A stretch of DNA of 64,000 nt from Rubrivivax sp. (GTDB taxonomy: Bacteria > Pseudomonadota > Gammaproteobacteria > Burkholderiales > Burkholderiaceae_C): positions 1 through 64,000 of the forward strand of contig JAIXWM010000178.1 in the NCBI GenBank assembly GCA_027491255.1, in the 5' to 3' direction. Position 1 is the stretch's first letter, and every line of letters starts with the position of its first letter. The position numbers and the translations under genes are program-made. Under the pieces are notes generated by a model. It ran no database searches. It saw only the letters and a program-made list of their open reading frames with translations, and was not told the DNA's origin. Shown piece after piece: positions 33,101 to 49,516 of the stretch.

Positions 33101-33193
33101 CTTCTTGCTCCCGGCGGCGGCCGTCATGCCGCCGCATCGCTTCATTGTCGGCTGTGTTGGCGGCGGCTTTAGACCTGGGTCCGAAACAGCGGG

Positions 33194-33985
33194 TCACGGC
33201 GTCGAGAACATCAGCGCCGTCAACACGAAGTCCATGGCCAGCACGCCCAGTGACGAGATCACGACCGTGCGCGTGGTCGCGTAGGCCACGCCCTCCGGCG
33301 TGGCCTCGGTCTCGTGCCCCTGGTAGAGCGCGACGACGGTGCAGATGACGCCGAAGACGAAGCTCTTGACGATGCCGTTGCCGACGTCGCGCCAGACGTC
33401 CACGCGCGACTGCATGATGCTCCAGAAATTGCCCGCATCCACGCCGATCAGCAAGACTGCGACGACATAGGCCCCCAGGATCCCCACGGCCGAGAACAGG
33501 ATCGCCAGCAGCGGCATCGAGACGATGCCGGCCAGCAAGCGCGGCGCGAGGATGCGGCTCTTGGGGTCGACGGCCATCATCTCCATTGCCGCGAGCTGCT
33601 CGCCCGCCTTCATCAGCCCGATCTCGGCCGTCAGCGACGTGCCGGCGCGGCCGGCGAACAGCAGCGCCGCGACCACCGGGCCGAGCTCGCGCACGAGCGA
33701 GAGGTTGACGATCAGGCCAAGCGACTCGGTCGCGCCGTAGGTGACGAGGGCGTAGTACATCTGCAGCGCGAGCACGAAGCCTACGGCCGTGCCCGAGGCC
33801 AGGATGATCACCAGCGACAGGTTGCCCACGGCGTGGATCTGCCGCACCACCAGGCTGAAGCGACGCAGCGAAGCCGGCACCGCTGCCAGAAGCTCGGCGG
33901 TGAAGAACGCCGCGTGGCCGAGGCTGCGCAGCAGCGCCAGCACCCGCGAGCCCAGGGCCTGCACGGCGTCGGCCCAGGCCTTCAT
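33194..33985 (-). CDS. mlaE: Lipid transport permease MlaE
   Basis: MlaE is the permease of the MlaFEDB phospholipid transporter. The 263-residue protein has five to six hydrophobic segments and the MlaE-family core: VGFVLALQMYYALVTYGA, SLVRELGPVVAALLFAGR-AGTS, and AEIGLMKAGEQLAAMEMM. ATG at 33985 (MKAWADAVQALG) overlaps the mlaF stop codon by 4 bp, so ATPase and permease are coupled. Length matches the family (~260 aa). Confidence 0.95.
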   Translation of the reverse strand: MKAWADAVQALGSRVLALLRSLGHAAFFTAELLAAVPASLRRFSLVVRQIHAVGNLSLVIILASGTAVGFVLALQMYYALVTYGATESLGLIVNLSLVRELGPVVAALLFAGRAGTSLTAEIGLMKAGEQLAAMEMMAVDPKSRILAPRLLAGIVSMPLLAILFSAVGILGAYVVAVLLIGVDAGNFWSIMQSRVDVWRDVGNGIVKSFVFGVICTVVALYQGHETEATPEGVAYATTRTVVISSLGVLAMDFVLTALMFSTP

Positions 33986-34800
33986 GCGGCGCCTCCCCCG
34001 ACCCCGAAGTCCTGCGCGATCGGCGGTGCCGCGTAGTGGAACTTCACCGGTCCGTCGGGCTCGCCGCGCACGAACTGCCGCACCTCGGCATCGGTGGAGT
34101 CCATCAGCTCGCGCGGGCTGCCCTGGGCCACGATGCGCCCGCCCGTGGCCATGAGCACGACGTGGTCGCTGATGGCCATGCACTCGGGCACGTCGTGCGA
34201 GACGACGATGGAGGTCGCGCCGGTCAGGTCGTTGAGGCTGCGGATGAGCTTGGCCGCCACTCCCATCGAGATCAGGTCGAGGCCGGCGAAGGGCTCGTCG
34301 TACATGATCAGTTCCGGGTCGAGCGCGATCGCGCGCGCCAGCGCGACGCGCCTGGCCATGCCGCCCGACACCTCGGAGATGCGCAGGGCCGCGGCGCCGC
34401 GCAGCCCCACCGCGTTGAGCTTCATCAGCACGATGTCGCGGACCATCGACTCGGGCAGGTCGGTGTGCTCGCGCAGGGGGAAGGCCACGTTGTCGAACAC
34501 CGTCAGGTCGGTGAACAAGGCGCCGAACTGGAACAGCATGCCCATGCGCCGGCGCAGCCGGTACATGCGGGTCTTGTCGGTGCCCAGCACGACCTCGCCG
34601 TCGAAGCGCACCTGGCCGACATCCGGGACCGTGCTGCCGCCGATCAGGCGCAGCAGGGTCGTCTTGCCGCAGCCGGAGCCGCCGAGCAAGGCCGTGACCT
34701 TGCCGCGCGCGAAGCGCAAGGAGATGTCGTTGAGGATGCGCCGGCTCGCGTCGTAGCCGAAGCTGACGCGGTCGACCTCGATCAGGGCGTCGGTGCTCAC
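33982..34800 (-). CDS. mlaF: Lipid transport ATP-binding protein MlaF
   Basis: MlaF is the ATPase that powers MlaFEDB. The 272-residue protein has Walker A (GGSGCGKTT, ~40-48), Q-loop (MLFQFGALFTDLTV), the signature EVSGGMARRVALARA, Walker B (ELIMYDEPFAGLD) and switch histidine (VVSHDVPE). The LFQFGALFTDLTVFDNVAFP pattern distinguishes MlaF from generic importers. It starts the mlaFEDACB run, 115 bp after gltD; together with gltBD it could be read from an upstream promoter or its own within that gap. Confidence 0.95.
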   Translation of the reverse strand: MSTDALIEVDRVSFGYDASRRILNDISLRFARGKVTALLGGSGCGKTTLLRLIGGSTVPDVGQVRFDGEVVLGTDKTRMYRLRRRMGMLFQFGALFTDLTVFDNVAFPLREHTDLPESMVRDIVLMKLNAVGLRGAAALRISEVSGGMARRVALARAIALDPELIMYDEPFAGLDLISMGVAAKLIRSLNDLTGATSIVVSHDVPECMAISDHVVLMATGGRIVAQGSPRELMDSTDAEVRQFVRGEPDGPVKFHYAAPPIAQDFGVGGGAA

Positions 34801-34915
34801 GCAGCGCGGCCGCGCCAGGGCGCGGGCTCGGAGTGGCGGGGGACGCGAATTGTCACACCGGTCCCGATACCCGGGCTGCGGAGCGGCTCGGCAGGGGCTT
34901 GTCGCCCCGTGGGAG

Positions 34916-36391
<1,476 letters not shown>

Positions 36392-36447
36392 GGTGGTATG
36401 TCTCGTGCTCGGAGTGTCAGGGGGTCGGTGGGGGGAGCGATCGCGCG

Positions 36448-41241
<4,794 letters not shown>

Positions 41242-41285
41242 GTCGGGCTCCGGGAAGGTGCTCGCGCTCGGGGCGCGGGGGCGAG

Positions 41286-41315
41286 AGGATACTGCGCTGC
41301 AGCAAAGCAGTGCAA
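41286..41315 (-). promoter_or_regulatory. Candidate sigma-70 promoter of gltBD
   Basis: On the minus strand TTGCAC (-35, plus-strand 41310-41315) and TATCCT (-10, 41286-41291) are separated by 18 bp and lie 45-75 bp upstream of the gltB ATG. Each hexamer matches the consensus at four positions. This is inferred only from sequence. Confidence 0.4.
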
Positions 41316-41323
41316 GCACTATG

Positions 41324-41388
41324 AAATAGGGTCAGGTTTAAATTGATACCTGCAGGGCGGACTGCTTTTTAAAAATAGGGACAGGTTG
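41324..41388 (+). repeat. Pair of REP-like motifs AAATAGGG(T/A)CAGGTT
   Basis: AAATAGGGTCAGGTT (41324-41338) and AAATAGGGACAGGTT (41373-41387) are direct repeats about 49 bp apart in an AT-richer patch between gltB and the atuA remnant. They share the core GGG(A/T)CAGGT with 14015-14024. The second copy supplies the last codons and stop of the decayed atuA frame, so the element may mark a rearrangement junction. Confidence 0.55.
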
Positions 41389-42484
41389 GTTGTGCCGACC
41401 GAGACAGCAGCAAGCGCAGCGAAGGCAGTACGCGCATAGGAATCGAAAGCAATATCTGCGCCATGCCTTTGCCCAGCGGATCGTTGCGCAGCGAGGCCAT
41501 GCCGCTCCCGCCCAGTGCTTGCTCGCAGACGAAATTGAAGGCATGGATGCCGGGCACCTCATGGCGCGTGACCCTGCCTCGCACGAGGTGCGCGAGCCAG
41601 GAGCCGACGGCCGCCTCGGTCAGTGGCGCGCGCAGCAGCGGCACGAGGTCCGGATGCCGTGCGATGACACCGATGTTCGAGATGTCGCCCTTGTCCCCGC
41701 TGCGGTCCCAGGCCAGGCGCACCAGTGGCATCTCCGGTGGCCGCTGCCGGCGGGGGGTGCGCGTTCCGGGCGTTCTGCGCGGCCTGTGCGGCGCGCGGCG
41801 CTGGTGCTGTGTCCTCCGGGCGCGGCACCGGAAGCATGAGGCCGTCGATGCGCACCTCGAGCAGGAGGGCCGCCTTGGCGGCCTGCAGGCCGACGATGAT
41901 GATCTGGCCCGAGACGCGCAAGCCGTCCTCATCAGTCGCGCCGACCTTGAAGGTCGGCTTGGAGGGACGGCCGCGTGCACCACTCACAGCACGTAGCGCG
42001 CCGGATCATGGATCTCGTAGAGCAGACGCTCGGCGACGACCGCCGGCGTCACAAGGCCGCCCGTGCCCTCGGGCTTGCTGACGACAAAGCCGCCATCGGC
42101 GTGGTACTCCGCCACCGGCTAGCCGATGGCGGGCCAATCGGGCATCTGATCCCAGTCGGTGTGCAGCCCGCCGGTGGCCTGGCAGCCGCACTCGAGGAGG
42201 TGCCCGGCCAGACTGCCTGCAGCCATCAGGTCATGGTCCTGCGAGCCCCAGCCGAATTCGTGCGTCAGCACGCCCAGCGTGGCGGCCGAGTCGACGCAGC
42301 GCCCGGTGATCACCACCTGGGCGCCGGCGCGCAGCGCGCCCAGCGCGGCGGTGCAGCCTTCGGGGTTGACGCCACCGGCGTTGCTGACCACACGGATGCC
42401 CCGCGCGGCGATCTCGCGCAGCACCGGCTTCATCGCCGTCGTCACCAAGTCGGTGGCTTAGCCGAGCTCTGCTTCGTCGACCAT
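41369..42484 (-). pseudogene. Decayed AtuA-family (DUF1446) gene, acyclic terpene utilisation-like
   Basis: Three separate pieces of one DUF1446/AtuA protein are recognisable in order on the minus strand: GIRVVSNAGGVNPEG and VVITGRCVDSA...CGCQATGGLHTDW (42484-42122); ADGGFVVSKPEGTGGLVTPAVV (42116-41987, read in parts); then, in other frames, RPSKPTFKVGATDEDG and the C-terminal AtuA-like domain (DRSGDKGDISNIGVIARHPD ... GMASLRNDPLGKGMAQILL). Stops interrupt it: TAA at 42458-42460 and TAG at 42119-42121 both replace expected tyrosines, and TGA lies at 41984-41986. Internal segments are missing (between CTAAL and GAQVV, and after ARYVL). It cannot make a full protein. AtuA proteins act in citronellol/geraniol catabolism, but many homologues have unknown roles. 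Confidence 0.85.
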
Positions 42485-42521
42485 CCTCCTGCCTCAGGTC
42501 AGGAGGATGGCAGGAGGATGG
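42481..42521. repeat. Perfect 11-bp hairpin plus direct copy next to the atuA remnant
   Basis: CCATCCTCCTG (42481-42491) pairs with CAGGAGGATGG (42500-42510) around an 8-nt loop, and the right arm is repeated directly at 42511-42521. It lies at the 5' edge of the decayed atuA gene, 84 bp beyond the end of the patatin gene. There is no T-run for a classical terminator on either strand. Confidence 0.65.
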
Positions 42522-42604
42522 CGCCCGCTAGGACGGCAGCGGTGTGCTGCCCGCTGGTCGGGCCGGTGCCGTGGGTATTGGCGGGAGCGGGCAGCACCCG
42601 CAAT

Positions 42605-44899
42605 TCACGGGCGTCCGATGAAGAACACCAGCCCCAGCGCACCGCGCGCGGCCCAGGTCAGTCCCAGGTACATCGGGCCGACGCCGGTGTCGGCGCCCAG
42701 GAAGACGCTCGAGCCCACCAGCAGGCCGCGCAGCGAGATGTCGCGGTGGTTCACCCAGGCGTTGCCTGCCTCCAGGCTGGCGCCGGCGAAGAAGCCACGT
42801 GTCAGTACCACGTCCCGCTTCAGCCGGGCGTACCAGGTGGCGCGCGCGAACAGGACGTGGTTGCCGCTGAGCTGCCCGGGCCGAAAGCCCGAGAGCTGAT
42901 GGAACCCGCCGAGGGTGTAGCGCCCCACCAGCGGCGAGCCGCCCTCGTCGGAGGCGATGGCCTGCAGGTGCAGGTTCAGCGTGTGCCGGCCCTGCGAGAG
43001 TGCCAGCGTGCCGGAGGCCTGGACACGGTGGAAGACCTCATCGAAGGCGCCCATGCGGCGCCCCACCGCAGCCTCGGCCTCGAGCCGGTAGCCCGACTGC
43101 GGGAACAGCGCGTAGTCGAGCTGATCGTCGACGACACGCAACCGAGGCCCGAACTCGTGTGTGATCGTGGCCTCGACCGGACCGTCGTAGGACGCGCCGA
43201 GCAGCACGGGACGGGTCCACAAGGCATCGTGCACCAGACCCAGCCGCATCTCGCCCCGGCGCGCCCAAGGGCGACCGAGGTCGACGCCGATGCGTCCGGC
43301 GTAGCGATCGAAGACCGCCGACTCACGCCCCGCACTGTCGTACTGGCCCAGGCGCCGCCGCTCGACCTGGGCCCAGCCGGAGACGAACCAGTCGCGCTCC
43401 AGGCTTTCGGCGAAGCGCAGCGGGTGGTACAGCTCCGTGGCGAGCATGGGGTCGGAACCCAGGTTCAGGCGGTTGCGCCACTCGGTGCCGGCATCGGTCA
43501 GCCAACGACGCTCGTGCGCCAGCTTGAGATTGAACTGGGCACGGGCCGAGAAGTCGGTCGCCAGGTCCAGCCCCAGGCGCAGGTAATGGGGCCCCCAGGG
43601 CTTGTCCTCGAGCTGGAAGACCAGCGCCTCGCCGTCGAGCTGGGGCAGCAGGCGGTAGTCCGCGCGCAGGTAATCACCGCTCGCAGCCAGGCGCAGCGTG
43701 TCGCGTGCCGCGGCGCCCGGATCGAAGGGCTGGCCGGCACGGGACTCCAGCAACGGTGCCAGGCGCGCTGGTCGGGTGGTCTTGGTGCCGACGAAGCCGA
43801 CCGCAGTCAAGGCCTGGGGCCGCAGCGCCGGGGCGGTGTGGCGACGCGCCCAGCGCGCGTAGTCTTCTGCGCCGACGGCCAGCGTCGCCAGCGCAGGGGC
43901 GCTGGCCTGACCCGCGGCGGCGCCGCGGGCGATGAAGTCGGCCACCCGGTCGAAGTCACCCGAGTCCAGCCCGCCGAGTTCGGGCCTGATCAGCACATCT
44001 CCCGGGCGCAGCAGCGCCAGGCTGCGCTGCACGTTCTGCTCCGTCAGGATGTTGATCATCTGCGCGGTCAGTCCGACGGCCGAGTTCAGCGTCTCGCGGC
44101 CGCCGACGGGTGTGCCCACGTTGACCGCGATCACGACCTCGGCACCGAGCTGCCGAGCCAGGTTCACCGGCAGGTTGTCCACCAGGCCGCCGTCGCCGAG
44201 GATGCGACCTTCGCGCTCGATCGGCGAAAAGACGCCCGGCACGCTCATGCTCGAGCGCAGGGCCTGCGCGAGGTCGCCGTCGGCCAGCACGACCGGCGCG
44301 CCCGTCTCCATGTCGGTGGCCACGGCACGGAAGGGCAGGGGCAGGTGGTCGAAGCTGCGCGCCTGACGCACGGGCAGGGTGTAGCGGCGCAGCAGGGCTT
44401 CGAGCCCGGTGCCGGCGACGGCCGACTGCGGCAGCTTCAGCTCGCCGTCGCGCAAACCGAACTCGAGCACCGCCGAGAGCTCGTGGTCCTGGTCCTTGCG
44501 GCGCTGCGAAAGATCACGCCGGCCGACGCGTGTGGAGAAGACTTCGTCCCAGCGAACGAGAGCCAGCTCGCGCTCGATCTGCGTGGCCGACATGCCGCTG
44601 GCGTACAGGCCACCGATGATGGCGCCCATCGAGGTGCCCACGACGACGTCGATCGAAATGCGTTGCGCTTCCAGCGCCTTCAGCACCCCGACGTGGGCCA
44701 GGCCGCGCGCGCCGCCACCCGACAGAACCAGCCCGACGCGGGGGCGGTGCGCCACAGCGTCGGCCGAGGTGTCCGGGCTCTCGGCGGCGGTGCCGTTGCT
44801 GGCGGCGGCGCCTGCCGCGCCTGCCCACCCCGAGGCCAGGGCCGCAGCGGTGGCCAGCGCGAGGGCTGCGATCCAGCTTGTCGGGCGGCGCAAGGTCAT
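42605..44899 (-). CDS. Patatin-like phospholipase, type Vd autotransporter (PlpD-like)
   Basis: This 764-residue protein has a signal peptide (MTLRRPTSWIAALALATAAA, cleavage near 30), an N-terminal patatin domain with oxyanion loop GGGARG (61-66), nucleophile S90 in VVGTSMGA and catalytic D236 in LGDGGLVDN, then a POTRA-like region (~370-420) and a C-terminal 16-stranded beta-barrel of the BamA/surface-antigen family ending GALGLVFFIGRP. This order is that of PlpD/FplA type Vd secretion proteins, which expose a phospholipase A1/A2 at the surface. It has the full domain set. It lies 17 bp from the preceding spermidine-synthase-like gene. Confidence 0.92.
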   Translation of the reverse strand: MTLRRPTSWIAALALATAAALASGWAGAAGAAASNGTAAESPDTSADAVAHRPRVGLVLSGGGARGLAHVGVLKALEAQRISIDVVVGTSMGAIIGGLYASGMSATQIERELALVRWDEVFSTRVGRRDLSQRRKDQDHELSAVLEFGLRDGELKLPQSAVAGTGLEALLRRYTLPVRQARSFDHLPLPFRAVATDMETGAPVVLADGDLAQALRSSMSVPGVFSPIEREGRILGDGGLVDNLPVNLARQLGAEVVIAVNVGTPVGGRETLNSAVGLTAQMINILTEQNVQRSLALLRPGDVLIRPELGGLDSGDFDRVADFIARGAAAGQASAPALATLAVGAEDYARWARRHTAPALRPQALTAVGFVGTKTTRPARLAPLLESRAGQPFDPGAAARDTLRLAASGDYLRADYRLLPQLDGEALVFQLEDKPWGPHYLRLGLDLATDFSARAQFNLKLAHERRWLTDAGTEWRNRLNLGSDPMLATELYHPLRFAESLERDWFVSGWAQVERRRLGQYDSAGRESAVFDRYAGRIGVDLGRPWARRGEMRLGLVHDALWTRPVLLGASYDGPVEATITHEFGPRLRVVDDQLDYALFPQSGYRLEAEAAVGRRMGAFDEVFHRVQASGTLALSQGRHTLNLHLQAIASDEGGSPLVGRYTLGGFHQLSGFRPGQLSGNHVLFARATWYARLKRDVVLTRGFFAGASLEAGNAWVNHRDISLRGLLVGSSVFLGADTGVGPMYLGLTWAARGALGLVFFIGRP

Positions 44900-44916
44900 C
44901 GCCGCATTGTCGGCCG

Positions 44917-47007
44917 CTACTTCAGGATCCGGAACAGGTTGTGGTGCGCGTCGGTGAACGTCGGCAGGCCGGGCCGGTCGGCCATGGGGCGGGCGGCGGC
45001 GGCGATGCGGGGGTGCTCGAGCAGTCGGCGGTCGCGCGTCATCAGGACCTGGTCGGTGCCGCTCAGCCAGTAGTCGGCGCCGGTGGAGGACGTGGGCACG
45101 TCTTCGACCAGCAGGGCGTGCAGTCCGAGCTCGGCAGCGTGGCGCTGCAGCACCGGCATCAGGTCGATGTAGCGGTTGGTGGCCTGGAAGATCAGCACGC
45201 CGTCTGGAGCCAGGTGCTGGAGGTAGAGCTGCAGCGCCTCGCGCGTGACCAGATGCATCGGTATCGAGTCGCCGCTGAAGGCGTCGATCCCGAGCACGTC
45301 GTAGCCACGGCCACCTTGCGTGCGCAGTTCGCGCTCCAGCGACAGCCGGCCGTCACCCATGACCACCGGCGCCACGCGCGCCGGCGTGTCTCGCAGGAAG
45401 GTGAATTCGCGCTTCTCGATTTGCACGACTTTCGGGCTGATCTCGTAGAACACGATCTCGTCGCCGGCGCGACCGTAGGCCGCCACGACGCCCGCCCCCA
45501 GGCCGATGATGCCGACCTTGCGCGGGCCGGGGCGCAACTCGTCCAGCGCGGCGAACATGCGGCCATAGCCCGAGCCGGGGCCGAAGTAGTCGCTCGGCGT
45601 GTTGCGAAAGGTCTCGCCCAGGAGCTGCCCTCCGTGCATGATGCCGCCGTGGAACATCATGCGGTAGCCCACGCCGTCGGCGTTGCCGTCGCGCGTGCGC
45701 ACCACGCCGTAGAAGTCACGCTCCATCACGCGCATGCCTTCGGCGTAGGCCTGCGCGCCCGTGACGGCAAACCAGGCCGTGACGGCACAGGATGCGAGGC
45801 CCGGCAGCAGCCAGTGTCCGCGCATCGCGCCCGCCAGCAGCAAACCGAGTACGACGAGCGCGATGTTCAGTTCGAAATAGCCCTCGAGCGTCAACGGCGC
45901 GACGATGGCCACGAGCACGGCGCCGAGTGCTCCGCCCACCGACATCATCAAATAGAAGCGTGTCAGGTATTGCGGCGCGGGCTTCAGCCGCGCCATCTCG
46001 CCATGGCAGAACATGCAGGCCACGAACAGGCCGCCGAAGTAAACGACCGTGGCAATCCGCAGGTCCAGCGACGGGATCTTCCAGGCCATCAAAGGCAGCA
46101 GCACCAGCAGCAGCACGGCGAACAGCGGGCGCACGTACCAGCGGGGGTGGTCGAAGCACAGGATGAAGGTCAGCAGGTACAGCGACAGCGGCACCACCCA
46201 CATGAAGGGCACGCTGGCGATGTTCTGCGTGACGTGGTTCGACACCGCCAGCAGCATCACCGAGCCCATGCCGGCCAGCGCCAGCCACATCAACTGGCGA
46301 GCGATACCGGGGGCTGCCTGCGGGGTGGTCGCTGGATCGTGAGCCGCGCCGGCATCGGCGCTCGCGTCCGGCCTGGCCGCGGCGGTCGCCTTCAAGGAGG
46401 CCCAGCCCGTCGCCGCGCACACCACGACGAACAGCCCGTAGACGCCCGACCAGGTCCAGCCCAGCTGCGGCAGCTCCAGCCAGGGCTCGAACAGCACCGG
46501 GAAGCCCAGCAGGGCCAGCAGTGAAGCGAAGTTGCTGAGCGCGAACAGGCGGTAGGGCACGGCCGACTGGAAGCGGCGCCAGTACCAGCTCTGCAGCAGC
46601 GGGGTCGTCGTCGACAGCAGGAAGTAGGGCAGCCCGATGGTCACCAGCAGCAGCAGCAGGATGCGCGAGATCGGCTCCTCGTCTCCCTGCGGCTTCCAGC
46701 TTTCGCCCGCCAGGATCGGCAGTGTCAGCAGCGACAGCGCCAGCAGCGCCACGTGCAGCAGGGCCTGCCGCCGCGGCCCGAGCCGGGTGCCGAGATCGGC
46801 GTAGGCGTATCCGGCCAGCAGGATGGACTGGAAGAAGACGAGGCAGGTCGTCCACACCGCGGCGGAGCCGCCGAACCACGGCAGGATCTGCTTGGCGATG
46901 ATGGGCTGGACCAGGAAGAGCAGGAAGGCCGACAGGAAGATCGTGCCGGCGTAGGGCAGGATCGCTGCCGGTCCGACCGGTGCTGGCAGGGGTGCGGAAT
47001 GAGCCAC
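44917..47007 (-). CDS. Membrane-embedded spermidine synthase-like protein
   Basis: The 696-residue protein couples an N-terminal membrane region (about 10-12 helices, residues ~10-435) to a C-terminal class I methyltransferase-fold domain of the spermidine synthase family (~480-690), with VGIIGLGAGVVAAYGRAG, FYEISPKVVQIE, and VLGIDAFSGDSIPMHL. Aminopropyltransferase activity is uncertain because canonical decarboxy-SAM residues differ; such fused proteins are of unknown function. GTG at 47007 is chosen because a TATGAT (-10-like, minus strand at 47041-47046) lies just upstream; codons farther upstream are not membrane-like. Annotation of the start is uncertain. It precedes the patatin gene by 17 bp. 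Confidence 0.8.
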   Translation of the reverse strand: MAHSAPLPAPVGPAAILPYAGTIFLSAFLLFLVQPIIAKQILPWFGGSAAVWTTCLVFFQSILLAGYAYADLGTRLGPRRQALLHVALLALSLLTLPILAGESWKPQGDEEPISRILLLLLVTIGLPYFLLSTTTPLLQSWYWRRFQSAVPYRLFALSNFASLLALLGFPVLFEPWLELPQLGWTWSGVYGLFVVVCAATGWASLKATAAARPDASADAGAAHDPATTPQAAPGIARQLMWLALAGMGSVMLLAVSNHVTQNIASVPFMWVVPLSLYLLTFILCFDHPRWYVRPLFAVLLLVLLPLMAWKIPSLDLRIATVVYFGGLFVACMFCHGEMARLKPAPQYLTRFYLMMSVGGALGAVLVAIVAPLTLEGYFELNIALVVLGLLLAGAMRGHWLLPGLASCAVTAWFAVTGAQAYAEGMRVMERDFYGVVRTRDGNADGVGYRMMFHGGIMHGGQLLGETFRNTPSDYFGPGSGYGRMFAALDELRPGPRKVGIIGLGAGVVAAYGRAGDEIVFYEISPKVVQIEKREFTFLRDTPARVAPVVMGDGRLSLERELRTQGGRGYDVLGIDAFSGDSIPMHLVTREALQLYLQHLAPDGVLIFQATNRYIDLMPVLQRHAAELGLHALLVEDVPTSSTGADYWLSGTDQVLMTRDRRLLEHPRIAAAARPMADRPGLPTFTDAHHNLFRILK

Positions 47008-47166
47008 GGTGTGGAGTTGAGCAGCCGGAAACGGCGCGCGATCATACGCAAGGCACCCGCCCACCGCCCTGGGGGAAAGCCCGAGCGCGGCGGCCCCGTG
47101 TCCCGCATCGGCTCGAGGCCGGCGGCGGGCAGAGCGGCCCGGCGCATGTCTACCGCAGAAAGCAGA

Positions 47167-47194
47167 AAGGCCCACACCTCGCGGTGTGGGCCTT
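47167..47194 (-). terminator. Rho-independent terminator downstream of groEL
   Basis: A perfect 12-bp stem, AAGGCCCACACC (47167-47178) and GGTGTGGGCCTT (47183-47194), with a 4-nt TCGC loop follows the groEL stop on the minus strand. Read in that direction it is followed by TTCTGCTTTCTGC. It should end the groESL transcript before the spermidine synthase-like gene. Confidence 0.85.
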
Positions 47195-47235
47195 CGCGAC
47201 TCACGGGCCCGAGCGGGCCCGACGGCCGGCTGGAC

Positions 47236-48885
<1,650 letters not shown>

Positions 48886-48932
48886 GTGTAATTCTCCGAA
48901 TGCAAGAAATCAGGGTTGTGCCGGTGTGCAGA

Positions 48933-49223
48933 TCACTTCTGGACGACGGCGAAGAGGTCCTCTTCGCGCATCACCAGCAGCTCGTCGCCGTCGACCTTGA
49001 CGGTCTGGCCGCTGTACTTGCCGAACAGGACGCGGTCACCGACGGACACGCCCACGGCGATCAGTTCGCCCTTGTCGTTGCGCTTGCCCGGGCCGACGGC
49101 CAGGACTTCGCCCTGGTCGGGCTTCTCGGCGGCGTTGTCAGGGATGACGATGCCCGAAGCGGTCTTGGTCTCGTTCTCGAGGCGCTTGACGATCACCCGG
49201 TCGTGCAGGGGACGAAGTTTCAT
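48933..49223 (-). CDS. groS: Co-chaperonin GroES (10 kDa)
   Basis: GroES is the 10-kDa lid of the GroEL chamber. The 96-residue protein starts MKLRPLHDRVIVKRLE and includes the mobile-loop region ETKTASGIVIPDNA and the strand DGDELLVMREEDLFAVVQ. ATG at 49223 has AAGGAG 6-7 nt upstream. It precedes groEL in one operon. Length is normal. The ~120-bp leader upstream contains the CIRCE operator. Confidence 0.98.
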   Translation of the reverse strand: MKLRPLHDRVIVKRLENETKTASGIVIPDNAAEKPDQGEVLAVGPGKRNDKGELIAVGVSVGDRVLFGKYSGQTVKVDGDELLVMREEDLFAVVQK

Positions 49224-49344
49224 GGGATCTCCTTCAGGGAAGACACATCTGATGTGGATGGTGTGCGGGCCTGCCCGCAGGGCGGCCCGGCCGGAGTGGC
49301 AGGCGAACCGGACGCCATGCAGGTTTCCGGTTCGACCGACCCCG

Positions 49345-49371
49345 TTAGCACTCGCGTTTATCGAGTGCTAG
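49345..49371. promoter_or_regulatory. CIRCE operator (HrcA-binding site) of groESL
   Basis: TTAGCACTC (49345-49353), a 9-nt spacer and GAGTGCTAG (49363-49371) match the CIRCE consensus TTAGCACTC-N9-GAGTGCTAA with one deviation in the last base. It lies directly downstream of the -10 box of the groESL promoter, where HrcA binding would block transcription until heat shock. Confidence 0.95.
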
Positions 49372-49378
49372 CAAATGG

Positions 49379-49406
49379 ATTATAGGGTGGGCTTGCTGGC
49401 CTTCAA
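49379..49406 (-). promoter_or_regulatory. Sigma-70 promoter of groESL
   Basis: On the minus strand TTGAAG (-35, plus-strand 49401-49406) and a perfect TATAAT (-10, 49379-49384) are separated by 16 bp. The CIRCE box begins seven bases after the -10 box. This is a housekeeping promoter; no sigma-32 type -10 was seen, so heat regulation would run through HrcA. Confidence 0.85.
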
Positions 49407-49516
49407 GTGGCGCCGACGCAATTCCAGCCGGGTTCCGGGTTTTCCCGCGGAACGCCCTGACCGCCCTGGGGACTCAGGGTCCGGCCTGATGCCGACGTCT
49501 GTTTTGCTGTGGTGCA

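Noticed and set aside
34801..34915. Separate promoter for mlaF between gltD and mlaF
   Set aside because: The 115-bp gap is GC-rich with no convincing -10/-35 pair, so no promoter was called.
41559..41987. Apparent 142-codon gene on the minus strand
   Set aside because: It is a piece of the decayed atuA gene that drifts into another frame, not an independent gene.
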